A stretch of DNA of 31,073 nt, from NCBI GenBank assembly GCA_910577825.1, contig CAJTOK010000043.1, forward strand, positions 1 through 31,073, in the 5' to 3' direction. Below the pieces are notes generated by a model. The model saw nothing but the letters and a program-made list of their open reading frames with translations, was not told the DNA's origin and searched no databases. The position numbers and the translations under genes are program-made. This DNA comes from an uncultured Lachnospiraceae bacterium. GTDB taxonomy: Bacteria > Bacillota > Clostridia > Lachnospirales > Lachnospiraceae. Shown here one piece after another: positions 16,146 through 23,811 of the stretch; position 1 is the first letter of the stretch; every line of letters starts with the position of its first letter.

Positions 16146-16802
16146 ATGGGAAAGAAAAAATTTATAACAACTATAATTTGTGCTGTTTTTATAGTATTTT
16201 CAGGCATTCTTTATTTAAAACCAGGCACGGGCGGCGGTATGGATGCCAGTTTTATTAATGAAGCCGGGGATGCAATGGAAACAGCAGAAGCAGGAAACGG
16301 GCAGGAAGCAGGGGGTGCTGGCAGCACGGCGGCAGGAACAAACGGTATAGCTGTGTATATATGCGGTGCGGTAAAGCATCCAGGAGTATACAGCTTACAA
16401 GACGGGCAGAGGGTTTGTGACGCCGTAGATGCGGCTGGCGGTTTTAAGAAATCTGCGGCACGTTCTGCCATAAATCTTGCAAAAGTCCTGTCTGACGGGG
16501 AACAGGTAGTTGTCCCTTCTAAGAGGCAGGCAGCATCTTATAATAATAAAAACAATAGCAGCGGCAATGCAGGCAGCGGCGGGGATAATGCCAGCATAAA
16601 ATCTGGCAGCGCCGGGCTTGTTAATATAAATACTGCATCAAGGGAGGAACTTATGTCCCTGCCAGGCATTGGGGAGAGCAAAGCAGATGCAGTTATAGAG
16701 TACCGCATGTCAGACAGTTTTAAAAACATTGTGGACATAAAGAATGTTACTGGAATTAAAGACGGCGTTTTTAACCAGATAAAAGACCTGATTACTGTAT
16801 AA
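16146..16802 (+). CDS. comEA: ComEA-type DNA-binding protein (competence DNA receptor)
   Basis: ComEA is a membrane-anchored DNA receptor that pulls transforming DNA through the cell wall. The 218-residue protein has an N-terminal membrane anchor (residues 5-25), a Gly/Ala/Glu-rich spacer, a SLBB domain (about 68-130, AVYICGAVKHPGVYSL), a Ser/Asn/Gly linker, and a C-terminal helix-hairpin-helix DNA-binding domain starting LVNINTASREELMSLPGIG. I chose ATG 16146, with GGAGGG 5 nt upstream, over ATG 16125, which has no ribosome binding site. It heads a tight cluster that ends with comEC. Upstream, 15981-16120 is very AT-rich and should hold the promoter, but no -35/-10 pair is convincing. Confidence 0.93.
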   Translation: MGKKKFITTIICAVFIVFSGILYLKPGTGGGMDASFINEAGDAMETAEAGNGQEAGGAGSTAAGTNGIAVYICGAVKHPGVYSLQDGQRVCDAVDAAGGFKKSAARSAINLAKVLSDGEQVVVPSKRQAASYNNKNNSSGNAGSGGDNASIKSGSAGLVNINTASREELMSLPGIGESKADAVIEYRMSDSFKNIVDIKNVTGIKDGVFNQIKDLITV

Positions 16803-16820
16803 ATGGAAGGATGGAAAATA

Positions 16821-17507
16821 ATGGCCAGGAAAGTTTTAGTAGTTGATGACGAGAAATTAATTGTTAAAGGGATACGTTTCAGCCTGGAGCAGGATGGCAT
16901 GGAAGTTGACTGTGCATATGACGGGCAGGAAGCACTTGACTATATTAATAAGAATAAATATGATGTTATTCTTCTTGATGTTATGCTGCCAGTGCTTAAT
17001 GGTTTTGAAGTCTGCCAGCAGATACGTGAATTTTCCAATGTGCCTGTAATAATGCTTACTGCCAAAGGCGACGATATGGATAAAATACTGGGGCTTGAAT
17101 ATGGTGCAGATGATTATATTACAAAGCCTTTTAATATATTAGAGGTCAAGGCACGCATTAAGGCAATTATAAGAAGAAGTTCAGTGCCAGAAACAAAAGA
17201 ACCGCCAAAGGTTTATTCATATAACGGGCTGCGCATTGATATAGAAAGCAGGAGGGCTTATATTAATGATAAAGAGGTAAACCTTACAGCGAAGGAATTT
17301 GACCTTTTAGAGCTTCTTATGCTTCATCCAAATAAGGTTTATGGAAGGGAAGAACTTCTAAATACTGTATGGGGATATGACTATCCAGGTGATGTAAGGA
17401 CTGTGGATGTACATATCCGGCGTTTAAGGGAGAAAATAGAAGAATCCCCAAGTAATCCGGTTTTTATCCATACTAAATGGGGTGTTGGCTATTATTTCCA
17501 GAAATAA
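16821..17507 (+). CDS. OmpR/PhoB-family response regulator
   Basis: A 228-residue transcription regulator. The receiver domain has DD at 9-10, phosphoacceptor Asp53 in ILLDVMLP, a threonine in IMLTAK, and the lysine in YITKPF. A winged-helix DNA-binding domain (about 130-228) follows, with LTAKEFDLLELL and VDVHIRRLREKIE. The ATG at 16821 is preferred over an in-frame ATG at 16803 because GGAAGGATGG lies between them. It is 18 bp after comEA and 37 bp before its kinase. The closest general relatives are the WalR/PhoP type; target genes cannot be read from the sequence. Confidence 0.95.
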   Translation: MARKVLVVDDEKLIVKGIRFSLEQDGMEVDCAYDGQEALDYINKNKYDVILLDVMLPVLNGFEVCQQIREFSNVPVIMLTAKGDDMDKILGLEYGADDYITKPFNILEVKARIKAIIRRSSVPETKEPPKVYSYNGLRIDIESRRAYINDKEVNLTAKEFDLLELLMLHPNKVYGREELLNTVWGYDYPGDVRTVDVHIRRLREKIEESPSNPVFIHTKWGVGYYFQK

Positions 17508-17544
17508 TCCGGCACCATAACATAAGCTGCATGGAGGAAATACT

Positions 17545-18990
17545 TTGAAAAACGCATGGAGCAGCCTGCTATATAATATTAGAAGTATGCGTGTACAGGT
17601 ATTCGGGATATTGCTTTTTACCGGGCTTGTACCCATAATATTTCTATTTAACGTAATAACAAATACATATGATACCCAGATGGTTTCACAGAGAACAGAT
17701 GAACTGCAGTCATGTGGCACGGTTATTTCCAACCTGGTAGTTTCATCAGGCTATCTTTCAGGAAATACTTCAAATGCTTCTGGCAATGTGGACACTGAAA
17801 CAGATGAGATAGCTGCCATATACCAGGGGCGTATAATTATAGCCAACCGGGACTTAAAGATAGTAAAAGACACTTATGGCATTGAGGAAGGCAAGACACT
17901 TATTTCTACAGAAGTAGTAAAATGCTTCAGCGGGAGCAGTGAAAAGAAATATATAAATGATTTAGGCGGGTATATGCAGCTTACAATGCCTATAACAGAC
18001 CCGCTGCTTAATGAAGTATGTGGTGTAATTGTAATAAGTTATTCCATAAGGAACCTGGAGAATATATCAAGGGAAGTGTCACACAGGACATTTTTCCTGC
18101 TTCTGGGGATTGCGCTTATTATAATTATATTGTCATTTGCATGTTCACTGCTTCTTACATCACCTTTAGGCAAGGTAGCACGTTCAATTAAGGATTTGTC
18201 CAAAGGCGATATGGAGCTTAAACTTGATATGCACGGGTATTCTGAACTTGTAAAGATTTCAGAGTCTTTTAACCAGATGACAGAAGTAATAAGGAAACAG
18301 GAAAATTCAAGGCAGGAATTTGTTTCCAATGTTTCGCATGAGCTAAAGACCCCGCTTGCTTCAATGAAAGTGCTGTCTGACTCGCTTCTTTCACAGGAAG
18401 GGATGCCAGAAGAGATATACCGTGAATTTTTAGGTGATATAACTACAGAAATTGAAAGGATGACATGTATAATAAATGACCTTCTTTCAATGGTTAAGAT
18501 GGATAAAAACAGCGCTGCAATGCAGGTTTCCAATATAAGCATAAATGAGCTTTTAGAACAGCTGTTAAAACGCCTGCGCCCGATAGCGGCTAAGCGGAGC
18601 ATAGAACTTATATTTGAAAGCTACCGCCCCGTTATGGCAGATGTAGATGAGGTCAAGATATCAATAGCATTTAATAATATTATTGAAAATGCAATTAAAT
18701 ATAATTATGATGATGGCTGGGTAAGGGTTACTTTAAATGCAGACCATAAATTTTTCTTTGTAACAATACAGGATTCTGGCGTGGGAATACCAGAAGAACT
18801 GCAGGACAATGTATTTGAAAGGTTTTACAGGGTTGACAAGGCAAGGTCAAGGGAAACGGGCGGCACAGGCCTCGGGCTTTCAATTACAAGGAATGCCGTG
18901 CTTCTGCACAGGGGTTCTATAAAGCTTTACAGCAAGGAAAAAGAGGGGACTACATTTACAGTAAGGATACCGCTTAACTATATACCATGA
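17545..18990 (+). CDS. Membrane sensor histidine kinase (partner of the upstream regulator)
   Basis: A 481-residue kinase. A first membrane segment at about residues 20-38 and a second at about 182-208 enclose an extracytoplasmic sensor domain of about 145 residues. A HAMP linker (SPLGKVARSIKDLSKGD) follows, then the HisKA domain with His265 in VSHELKTPL, and a HATPase domain with an N box (NNIIENAIKYN), a G1 box (DSGVGIPEE), an F box (FERFYRVDKARSR) and a G2 box (GGTGLGLSI). All motifs are intact. The start is a TTG with GGAGG 7 nt upstream. It resembles WalK/PhoR kinases but lacks an obvious PAS domain. Confidence 0.94.
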   Translation: MKNAWSSLLYNIRSMRVQVFGILLFTGLVPIIFLFNVITNTYDTQMVSQRTDELQSCGTVISNLVVSSGYLSGNTSNASGNVDTETDEIAAIYQGRIIIANRDLKIVKDTYGIEEGKTLISTEVVKCFSGSSEKKYINDLGGYMQLTMPITDPLLNEVCGVIVISYSIRNLENISREVSHRTFFLLLGIALIIIILSFACSLLLTSPLGKVARSIKDLSKGDMELKLDMHGYSELVKISESFNQMTEVIRKQENSRQEFVSNVSHELKTPLASMKVLSDSLLSQEGMPEEIYREFLGDITTEIERMTCIINDLLSMVKMDKNSAAMQVSNISINELLEQLLKRLRPIAAKRSIELIFESYRPVMADVDEVKISIAFNNIIENAIKYNYDDGWVRVTLNADHKFFFVTIQDSGVGIPEELQDNVFERFYRVDKARSRETGGTGLGLSITRNAVLLHRGSIKLYSKEKEGTTFTVRIPLNYIP

Positions 18991-19009
18991 TATAAGGAGG
19001 CAGCCTGTT

Positions 19010-19963
19010 ATGAAAAAGTCCGTGTTTTATATAATACTGGTGCTGGCTGTTTTGCTGGCTGCCCCATGTCTTTTAACTTCATGCCAGCAAAGGGACAGCG
19101 GGGATTATGACGGGTATTATATATTTGGGCTTGATGCCAATGAAACAAAGGTTTTATTTGAGAAGTACAGCCCTGTTTCAGAAGAAACACTTGCACTGGT
19201 TAAGGAATTTCTGGAAAGAATGTCAAATGAGCCTGAAGATATTTATATGAAAAAAGCCATTCCTGATGATGTCACCATAGATAATTATATTTTATCTGAC
19301 GGGGGGCTTTCGCTTTATTTTAATTCATCATACGGAAATTATACAGGAGTGCCTGAAATACTCAGGAGGGCGGCCATTGTAAAAACATTGTGCCAGATAC
19401 CAGAGGTAACAGATGTGCAGTTCTATGTATCAGGGCAGCCGCTTACCACTTCCAGCATGGAAGCCGTGGGCATTATGCAGGCAGATGATTTTATTGATAA
19501 TACAGGCGGTGAAACAAGTTACAAGCAGAATACTACACTGAATATGTATTTTTCTGATTACAGGGGCACAGCACTTGTTGAAGTGCCAGTGGAAATTACT
19601 TATGATGCAACTATACCATTAGAGCAGCTGGCAGTTGAGCAGCTTATGAAAGGGCCATATTCCATTGAAGGCATAAATAAAAAAGATGTGCTTCCTACAA
19701 TACCTGACGGGACAAAGCTTAATAAGGTGACGGTAAGGGAGAACACATGTTATGTGGATTTTTCATCTGAATTTTTAAATAAGCGCAAACAGGTTACAGC
19801 AGATGTTGCAATTTATTCTGTTGTAAACACGCTTGTCGAACTTCCAACTGTAAATAAAGTCCAGTTCAGCATAAATGGCGGGCAGGTTCTTGAATATAGT
19901 TCTTCTATAAATTTTGGTGAGCCGTTTGAGAGGAATCTTGATATAGTGCTTCAGTTAAACTGA
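19010..19963 (+). CDS. GerMN-domain lipoprotein
   Basis: A 317-residue predicted lipoprotein. A signal peptide (residues 1-24) ends in the lipobox LTSC, with Cys25 as lipid-attachment site. Two GerMN repeats follow, at about residues 60-160 (NYILSDGGLSLYFNSSYGN) and 185-310 (VRENTCYVDFSSEFLN). GerMN domains occur in GerM, a spore germination/sporulation protein, and in the LpqB partner of the MtrAB two-component system in actinobacteria. Here too the gene directly follows a histidine kinase, by 19 bp, so a role as an accessory to that kinase is plausible. This is inference. AGGAGG precedes the ATG. Confidence 0.88.
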   Translation: MKKSVFYIILVLAVLLAAPCLLTSCQQRDSGDYDGYYIFGLDANETKVLFEKYSPVSEETLALVKEFLERMSNEPEDIYMKKAIPDDVTIDNYILSDGGLSLYFNSSYGNYTGVPEILRRAAIVKTLCQIPEVTDVQFYVSGQPLTTSSMEAVGIMQADDFIDNTGGETSYKQNTTLNMYFSDYRGTALVEVPVEITYDATIPLEQLAVEQLMKGPYSIEGINKKDVLPTIPDGTKLNKVTVRENTCYVDFSSEFLNKRKQVTADVAIYSVVNTLVELPTVNKVQFSINGGQVLEYSSSINFGEPFERNLDIVLQLN

Positions 19964-19977
19964 AAGGAGGCATCCAG

Positions 19978-22443
19978 ATAAAAAGGCCGGCAGTATGGGT
20001 TTTTACTGCACTTGTTATATTATTTGCTGCCTGCAGGTTCTTTTTTGCAGGGCAGGATGATGCAAGATATTATATAATGGATGCTGCTTTTGAGGACAAG
20101 GCAGAGGCAGATATAACAGGTGTGGTTTATAATTATGAAGAAAATAATAATGGCTGTTCTGTATATTTAAAAGATGTTTCTGTATATTTAAGGGAAAGCA
20201 AAGCAGTTTATGGCCTTTTGCGCATACTGGTCTATATAAAAGAAACACCATGTTTTAAAATGGGCAGCCAGTTAAAAGTGCATGGAAATATTTTTATAAC
20301 CAAAGAGCCATCTAATCCAGGGCAGTTTAACCAGAGAAAATATTTAAAAGAGAAAAATATCTATTATACAGCAGCTGCAAACCATGTGGAAGTGGAAGGA
20401 AATGCAGGCGGTATTTACTATGGGTTTCTTGGCTGTATAAAAAATATAAAAGACAGGCTGGCAGAAGTGTATAAAACTGCACTGCCAGAAAAACAGGGCG
20501 GCATTGTAACAGCCATGCTTCTTGGTGACAAGACACTTGCAGATATTGATATAAAAAACCTTTACAGGCAGAGCGGGATAGGGCATCTTCTTGCAATAAG
20601 CGGCCTGCATATATCAGTTCTTGGAATGGCTGTATATAAGTTTATGCAGTATGTATTTGTATTATTGTGCAATATTGCAGGCTGCATGTATAAAGGCAGG
20701 AAAACTTCATTAAAATATATAAAAACATTGTCTTTAATAGCGTCCCTGGCACGTATTGTCCCTGTGGCAGCAGCACTTGTTTTTATCTTTGCATATGGAA
20801 GCATGACGGGCTTTAGCATATCTGCCTGCAGGGCTGTAATAATGATGGCAATAATGCTTTTAGCACCGCTTATATACAGAAGTTATGACCTGCTTTCAGC
20901 ACTTGGCGTTAGTGCAGTTATTATATTATGGCAGAAGCCATTTGCAGTATCTTCATGCAGTTTCCTTCTTTCATTTGGTGCAGCCACCGGGATTGCACTG
21001 GTCTGTCCAGCATTTAAAAAGCTTTATACAGGTGGCAGTAATGCAGATAGTGGATACAACAGAAGAAAAAGGTATATATATAAATTTGAAAAGTTCCTTA
21101 AAATGGAAAATAAGGGCAGGTATATGCCAGTTACAACAGAAAAATATTTATTAATGTATTCCCGGTATATCTTATATCTTTTATTTGAAAAAGCAGCAGA
21201 CTTATTTTTAACAAGCCTTTCAGTCCAGATTATAACTGTTCCAGTTATACTGTATTTCTATTATGAATTTCCATTGTATGGTGTATTTATAAATATTATT
21301 GTAATCCCGCTTATGCCATTAATTGTAATTACTGCGGCAGCAGGAGGGGTTATTGGGCTTTTCTTTATGCCGGCAGCAAAGTTTTTACTTGGCAGCACAT
21401 CTTTTCTTCTGGATATCTATGAAACCATATGCAGGTATGCAGCAAAACTCCCATTTAATATAATAATTGCCGGCAGGCCAGGAAACTGGCAGATTATTAT
21501 TTATTTTATAATTATTGCCTTTATTATATATATTATCTTTTACAGGGATATATGCCATGCGGGATTAACAGCTGCCATGCTTTTAGCAGCATTCTGCATA
21601 ATTATTTATACAAAAAGATATAACGGGATTAATATAACATTTCTTGATACAGGGCAGGGGGATGCAATATTTATACAGGATAACAACGGGACAGTTTACC
21701 TGGTTGACGGAGGCAGCAGTAATGTAGATAAAACCGGGCTGTACAGGATTATCCCGTTCCTTAAATATAATGGCATAAAAGAAATTGGATATATGGTAAT
21801 GACACATCCGGATGAAGACCATATTTCAGGGCTTAGGGAAATTATAGGACAGTCAGGAAGCGGAATTAAGGTAAATAACCTGCTTGTACCTGGTCCTGCG
21901 CCAGAGTGTAAAGACGAAGCATATTATGGCATAGTAAAGCTTGCATTACAAAATAATATAAATACATCTTATATAAAGACAGGGGATACAATATCAGATA
22001 ACAGGGGATTTAATATTAAATGCCTGCACCCGCAGCCCGGGTTTAATGCAGAAACAGCCAATGCGTATTCTGTAGTGCTAAGCATTACATATGGCAGCAC
22101 ATCCTTTCTTCTTACAGGGGATATTGAAGGTAATGGTGAAAAAGCCCTTCTTGAAAAGCTAAATACAGACAAAACCCTGCCTGGAAGTTACAATGTACTG
22201 AAAGTGGCACACCATGGCTCCAGAAATTCTTCATCTGCGGAATTTTTAGAAAGGGTATCACCAGATATATCAATAATATCATGCAGCAAAAACAATACTT
22301 ACGGGCATCCGCACAAAGAACTGGCAGACAGGCTTTACAATGCGGGCAGCAGATGGCTGGCAACTAAAGATGCAGGCGCTATAACAGTATTAAGTGATGG
22401 AAATAAAATTACCATACAAACCTTTAATAAACATATAAAGTGA
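19978..22443 (+). CDS. comEC: ComEC/Rec2 competence DNA channel, apparent ATA start
   Basis: ComEC forms the inner-membrane channel for single-stranded DNA in transformation. Order: an N-terminal membrane segment (WVFTALVILFAACRFFF), an OB-like DUF4131 region, many membrane helices of the Competence domain (with GHLLAISGLHISVLGM), and a C-terminal metallo-beta-lactamase-like domain with FLDTGQGDAIF, THPDEDHISG, LTGDIEG and KVAHHGSRNSS. The first ATG is at 20077, but the frame before it encodes the expected N-terminal membrane helix. Between the upstream in-frame stop (19939) and 20077 there is no ATG, GTG or TTG. AAGGAGG at 19964-19970 is 7 nt before ATA at 19978, so I start there (821 residues). 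It could instead be a start-codon mutant. No other disruption is seen. Confidence 0.88.
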   Translation: MKRPAVWVFTALVILFAACRFFFAGQDDARYYIMDAAFEDKAEADITGVVYNYEENNNGCSVYLKDVSVYLRESKAVYGLLRILVYIKETPCFKMGSQLKVHGNIFITKEPSNPGQFNQRKYLKEKNIYYTAAANHVEVEGNAGGIYYGFLGCIKNIKDRLAEVYKTALPEKQGGIVTAMLLGDKTLADIDIKNLYRQSGIGHLLAISGLHISVLGMAVYKFMQYVFVLLCNIAGCMYKGRKTSLKYIKTLSLIASLARIVPVAAALVFIFAYGSMTGFSISACRAVIMMAIMLLAPLIYRSYDLLSALGVSAVIILWQKPFAVSSCSFLLSFGAATGIALVCPAFKKLYTGGSNADSGYNRRKRYIYKFEKFLKMENKGRYMPVTTEKYLLMYSRYILYLLFEKAADLFLTSLSVQIITVPVILYFYYEFPLYGVFINIIVIPLMPLIVITAAAGGVIGLFFMPAAKFLLGSTSFLLDIYETICRYAAKLPFNIIIAGRPGNWQIIIYFIIIAFIIYIIFYRDICHAGLTAAMLLAAFCIIIYTKRYNGINITFLDTGQGDAIFIQDNNGTVYLVDGGSSNVDKTGLYRIIPFLKYNGIKEIGYMVMTHPDEDHISGLREIIGQSGSGIKVNNLLVPGPAPECKDEAYYGIVKLALQNNINTSYIKTGDTISDNRGFNIKCLHPQPGFNAETANAYSVVLSITYGSTSFLLTGDIEGNGEKALLEKLNTDKTLPGSYNVLKVAHHGSRNSSSAEFLERVSPDISIISCSKNNTYGHPHKELADRLYNAGSRWLATKDAGAITVLSDGNKITIQTFNKHIK

Positions 22444-22449
22444 AAAAAC

Positions 22450-23616
22450 TTATTGCCTGCCCTCAAGCAGTTTCTGTATCTTCTGGCTTGCATCCATAAT
22501 GCTGCTGGTACTTATATCATGGTTTAATGTGTCAATAATAAGTGATATATAATTACTTAAATCAACATTGTGGTAATAATCTTTGTTTTTAATTTCACCA
22601 GGGCAGTAACACAGGTTTGTTGTATATAATTCATCAAAAACATGCTGGCTGTAAGCTTCATCTATCCTGCCTGTGCCATTTGAAAAAAGGCCGAAAGTAG
22701 CACATATAATAATTTTGCCTACATCCCTTTTACGGAGTTCCTTTGCCGTTTCAAATACTGTCTGCCCTGAAGCAATCATATCATCAACAATTACAACATC
22801 CTTGCCTTTTACATCATTGCCAAGAAACTCTATTGAAACTACAGGGTGTACCCCGTTTGAAAGCTTTGAGTAATCCCTTCTTTTATAAAACATGCCCATA
22901 TCAACACCAAGAAGGCTGGCATAATATACTGCCCTGCGCATACCGCCCTCATCAGGGCTTATAATCATAAGGTGGTCTTTATCTGCCTTTATTCCAGGGT
23001 CATTTTTAAGAAATGCACTTATAAACTGGTATGATGTAAAGAAATTCTCAAAACTGCTTGCAGGGATGGCATTTTGCACACGGTTATCATGTGCATCAAA
23101 TGTTATAATAGTATCTGCGCCCATTGCCGCAAGTTCCTGCAAAGCCTGGGCACAATCAAGGGATTCATTATTAATGCGCACATGCTGGCGGCCTTCATAA
23201 AGATAAGGCATAATTACAGTAATACGCCTTGGATGCCCGCTGCATGCCATGATAACACGTTTAATATCCATAAAATAATCATCAGGCGACATATGGGAAT
23301 TATAACCACGCATTGCATAAGTATTACTGTAATTCGTTGTATCAGCAATAATATAAAGGTCAGCGCCACGTATTGATTTATTAATAACTGCTTTGCCCTC
23401 ACCAGTGCCAAACCTTGGGCACTCAAACGGGACAAGATATGAATCTGCATCATATCCTGGCATTTTAAACACTGGCTTTCTGCTGTTTAAAAGGGCTTTT
23501 TTCCTGCGGGCAGTAATTAAACTGTCTATTTTCATGCCTAATTCAGCATAATTCCCTATAGATATGAGTTTAAGGGGTGCAAAAGACATGGCATCATCAA
23601 ACTTTGTATCCTGCAT
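22450..23616 (-). CDS. prs: Ribose-phosphate pyrophosphokinase, divergent long form
   Basis: PRPP synthetase makes phosphoribosyl pyrophosphate from ribose-5-phosphate and ATP for nucleotide, histidine and tryptophan synthesis. At 388 residues it is about 70 longer than typical bacterial Prs (about 315). The PRPP-binding loop VVIVDDMIASGQT is clear, as are SPDEGGMRRA, MFYKRRDYS and the segment MPYLYEGRQHVRINNESLDC, matching canonical regions loosely. The canonical DLHA flag motif is replaced by FDAHDNR. It is therefore a divergent clade; a true phosphoribosyltransferase role is a weaker alternative. GGAGGT precedes the ATG. The gene converges on comEC with a 6-bp gap and has its own promoter. 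Confidence 0.85.
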   Translation of the reverse strand: MQDTKFDDAMSFAPLKLISIGNYAELGMKIDSLITARRKKALLNSRKPVFKMPGYDADSYLVPFECPRFGTGEGKAVINKSIRGADLYIIADTTNYSNTYAMRGYNSHMSPDDYFMDIKRVIMACSGHPRRITVIMPYLYEGRQHVRINNESLDCAQALQELAAMGADTIITFDAHDNRVQNAIPASSFENFFTSYQFISAFLKNDPGIKADKDHLMIISPDEGGMRRAVYYASLLGVDMGMFYKRRDYSKLSNGVHPVVSIEFLGNDVKGKDVVIVDDMIASGQTVFETAKELRKRDVGKIIICATFGLFSNGTGRIDEAYSQHVFDELYTTNLCYCPGEIKNKDYYHNVDLSNYISLIIDTLNHDISTSSIMDASQKIQKLLEGRQ

Positions 23617-23670
23617 AATTAACCTCCGTTGGTATATTGTATATAAACATTAAAAATGTTGGCAGTATTT

Positions 23671-23699
23671 AATATAACATTTTCCAGGGAAATAGTCAA
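23671..23699 (-). promoter_or_regulatory. Predicted sigma-A promoter of the PRPP synthetase gene
   Basis: On the minus strand a -35 TTGACT (complement of 23694-23699) and a -10 TATATT (complement of 23671-23676) are 17 nt apart, leaving a leader of about 50 nt with a small AACATT/AATGTT hairpin. Confidence 0.7.
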
Positions 23700-23749
23700 A
23701 GTTAAGCTTTTTATGCTTTATGCTGGAATATGGAAGCCCTAAGTTATCC

Positions 23750-23778
23750 TTGCATTCCAAAACCAGCTTTGTTAAAAT
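23750..23778 (+). promoter_or_regulatory. Predicted promoter of the AAA-ATPase/nuclease-fold gene
   Basis: TTGCAT at 23750-23755 and TAAAAT at 23773-23778 are separated by 17 nt, and TG one base before the -10 makes it an extended -10 element. Confidence 0.6.
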
Positions 23779-23811
23779 ACTGTTACATAAAGCACAAGAA
23801 AGGCAGGTATT

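Noticed and set aside
19995..20060. ATG at 19995 as a start for comEC
   Set aside because: It is in another frame and stops after 21 codons.
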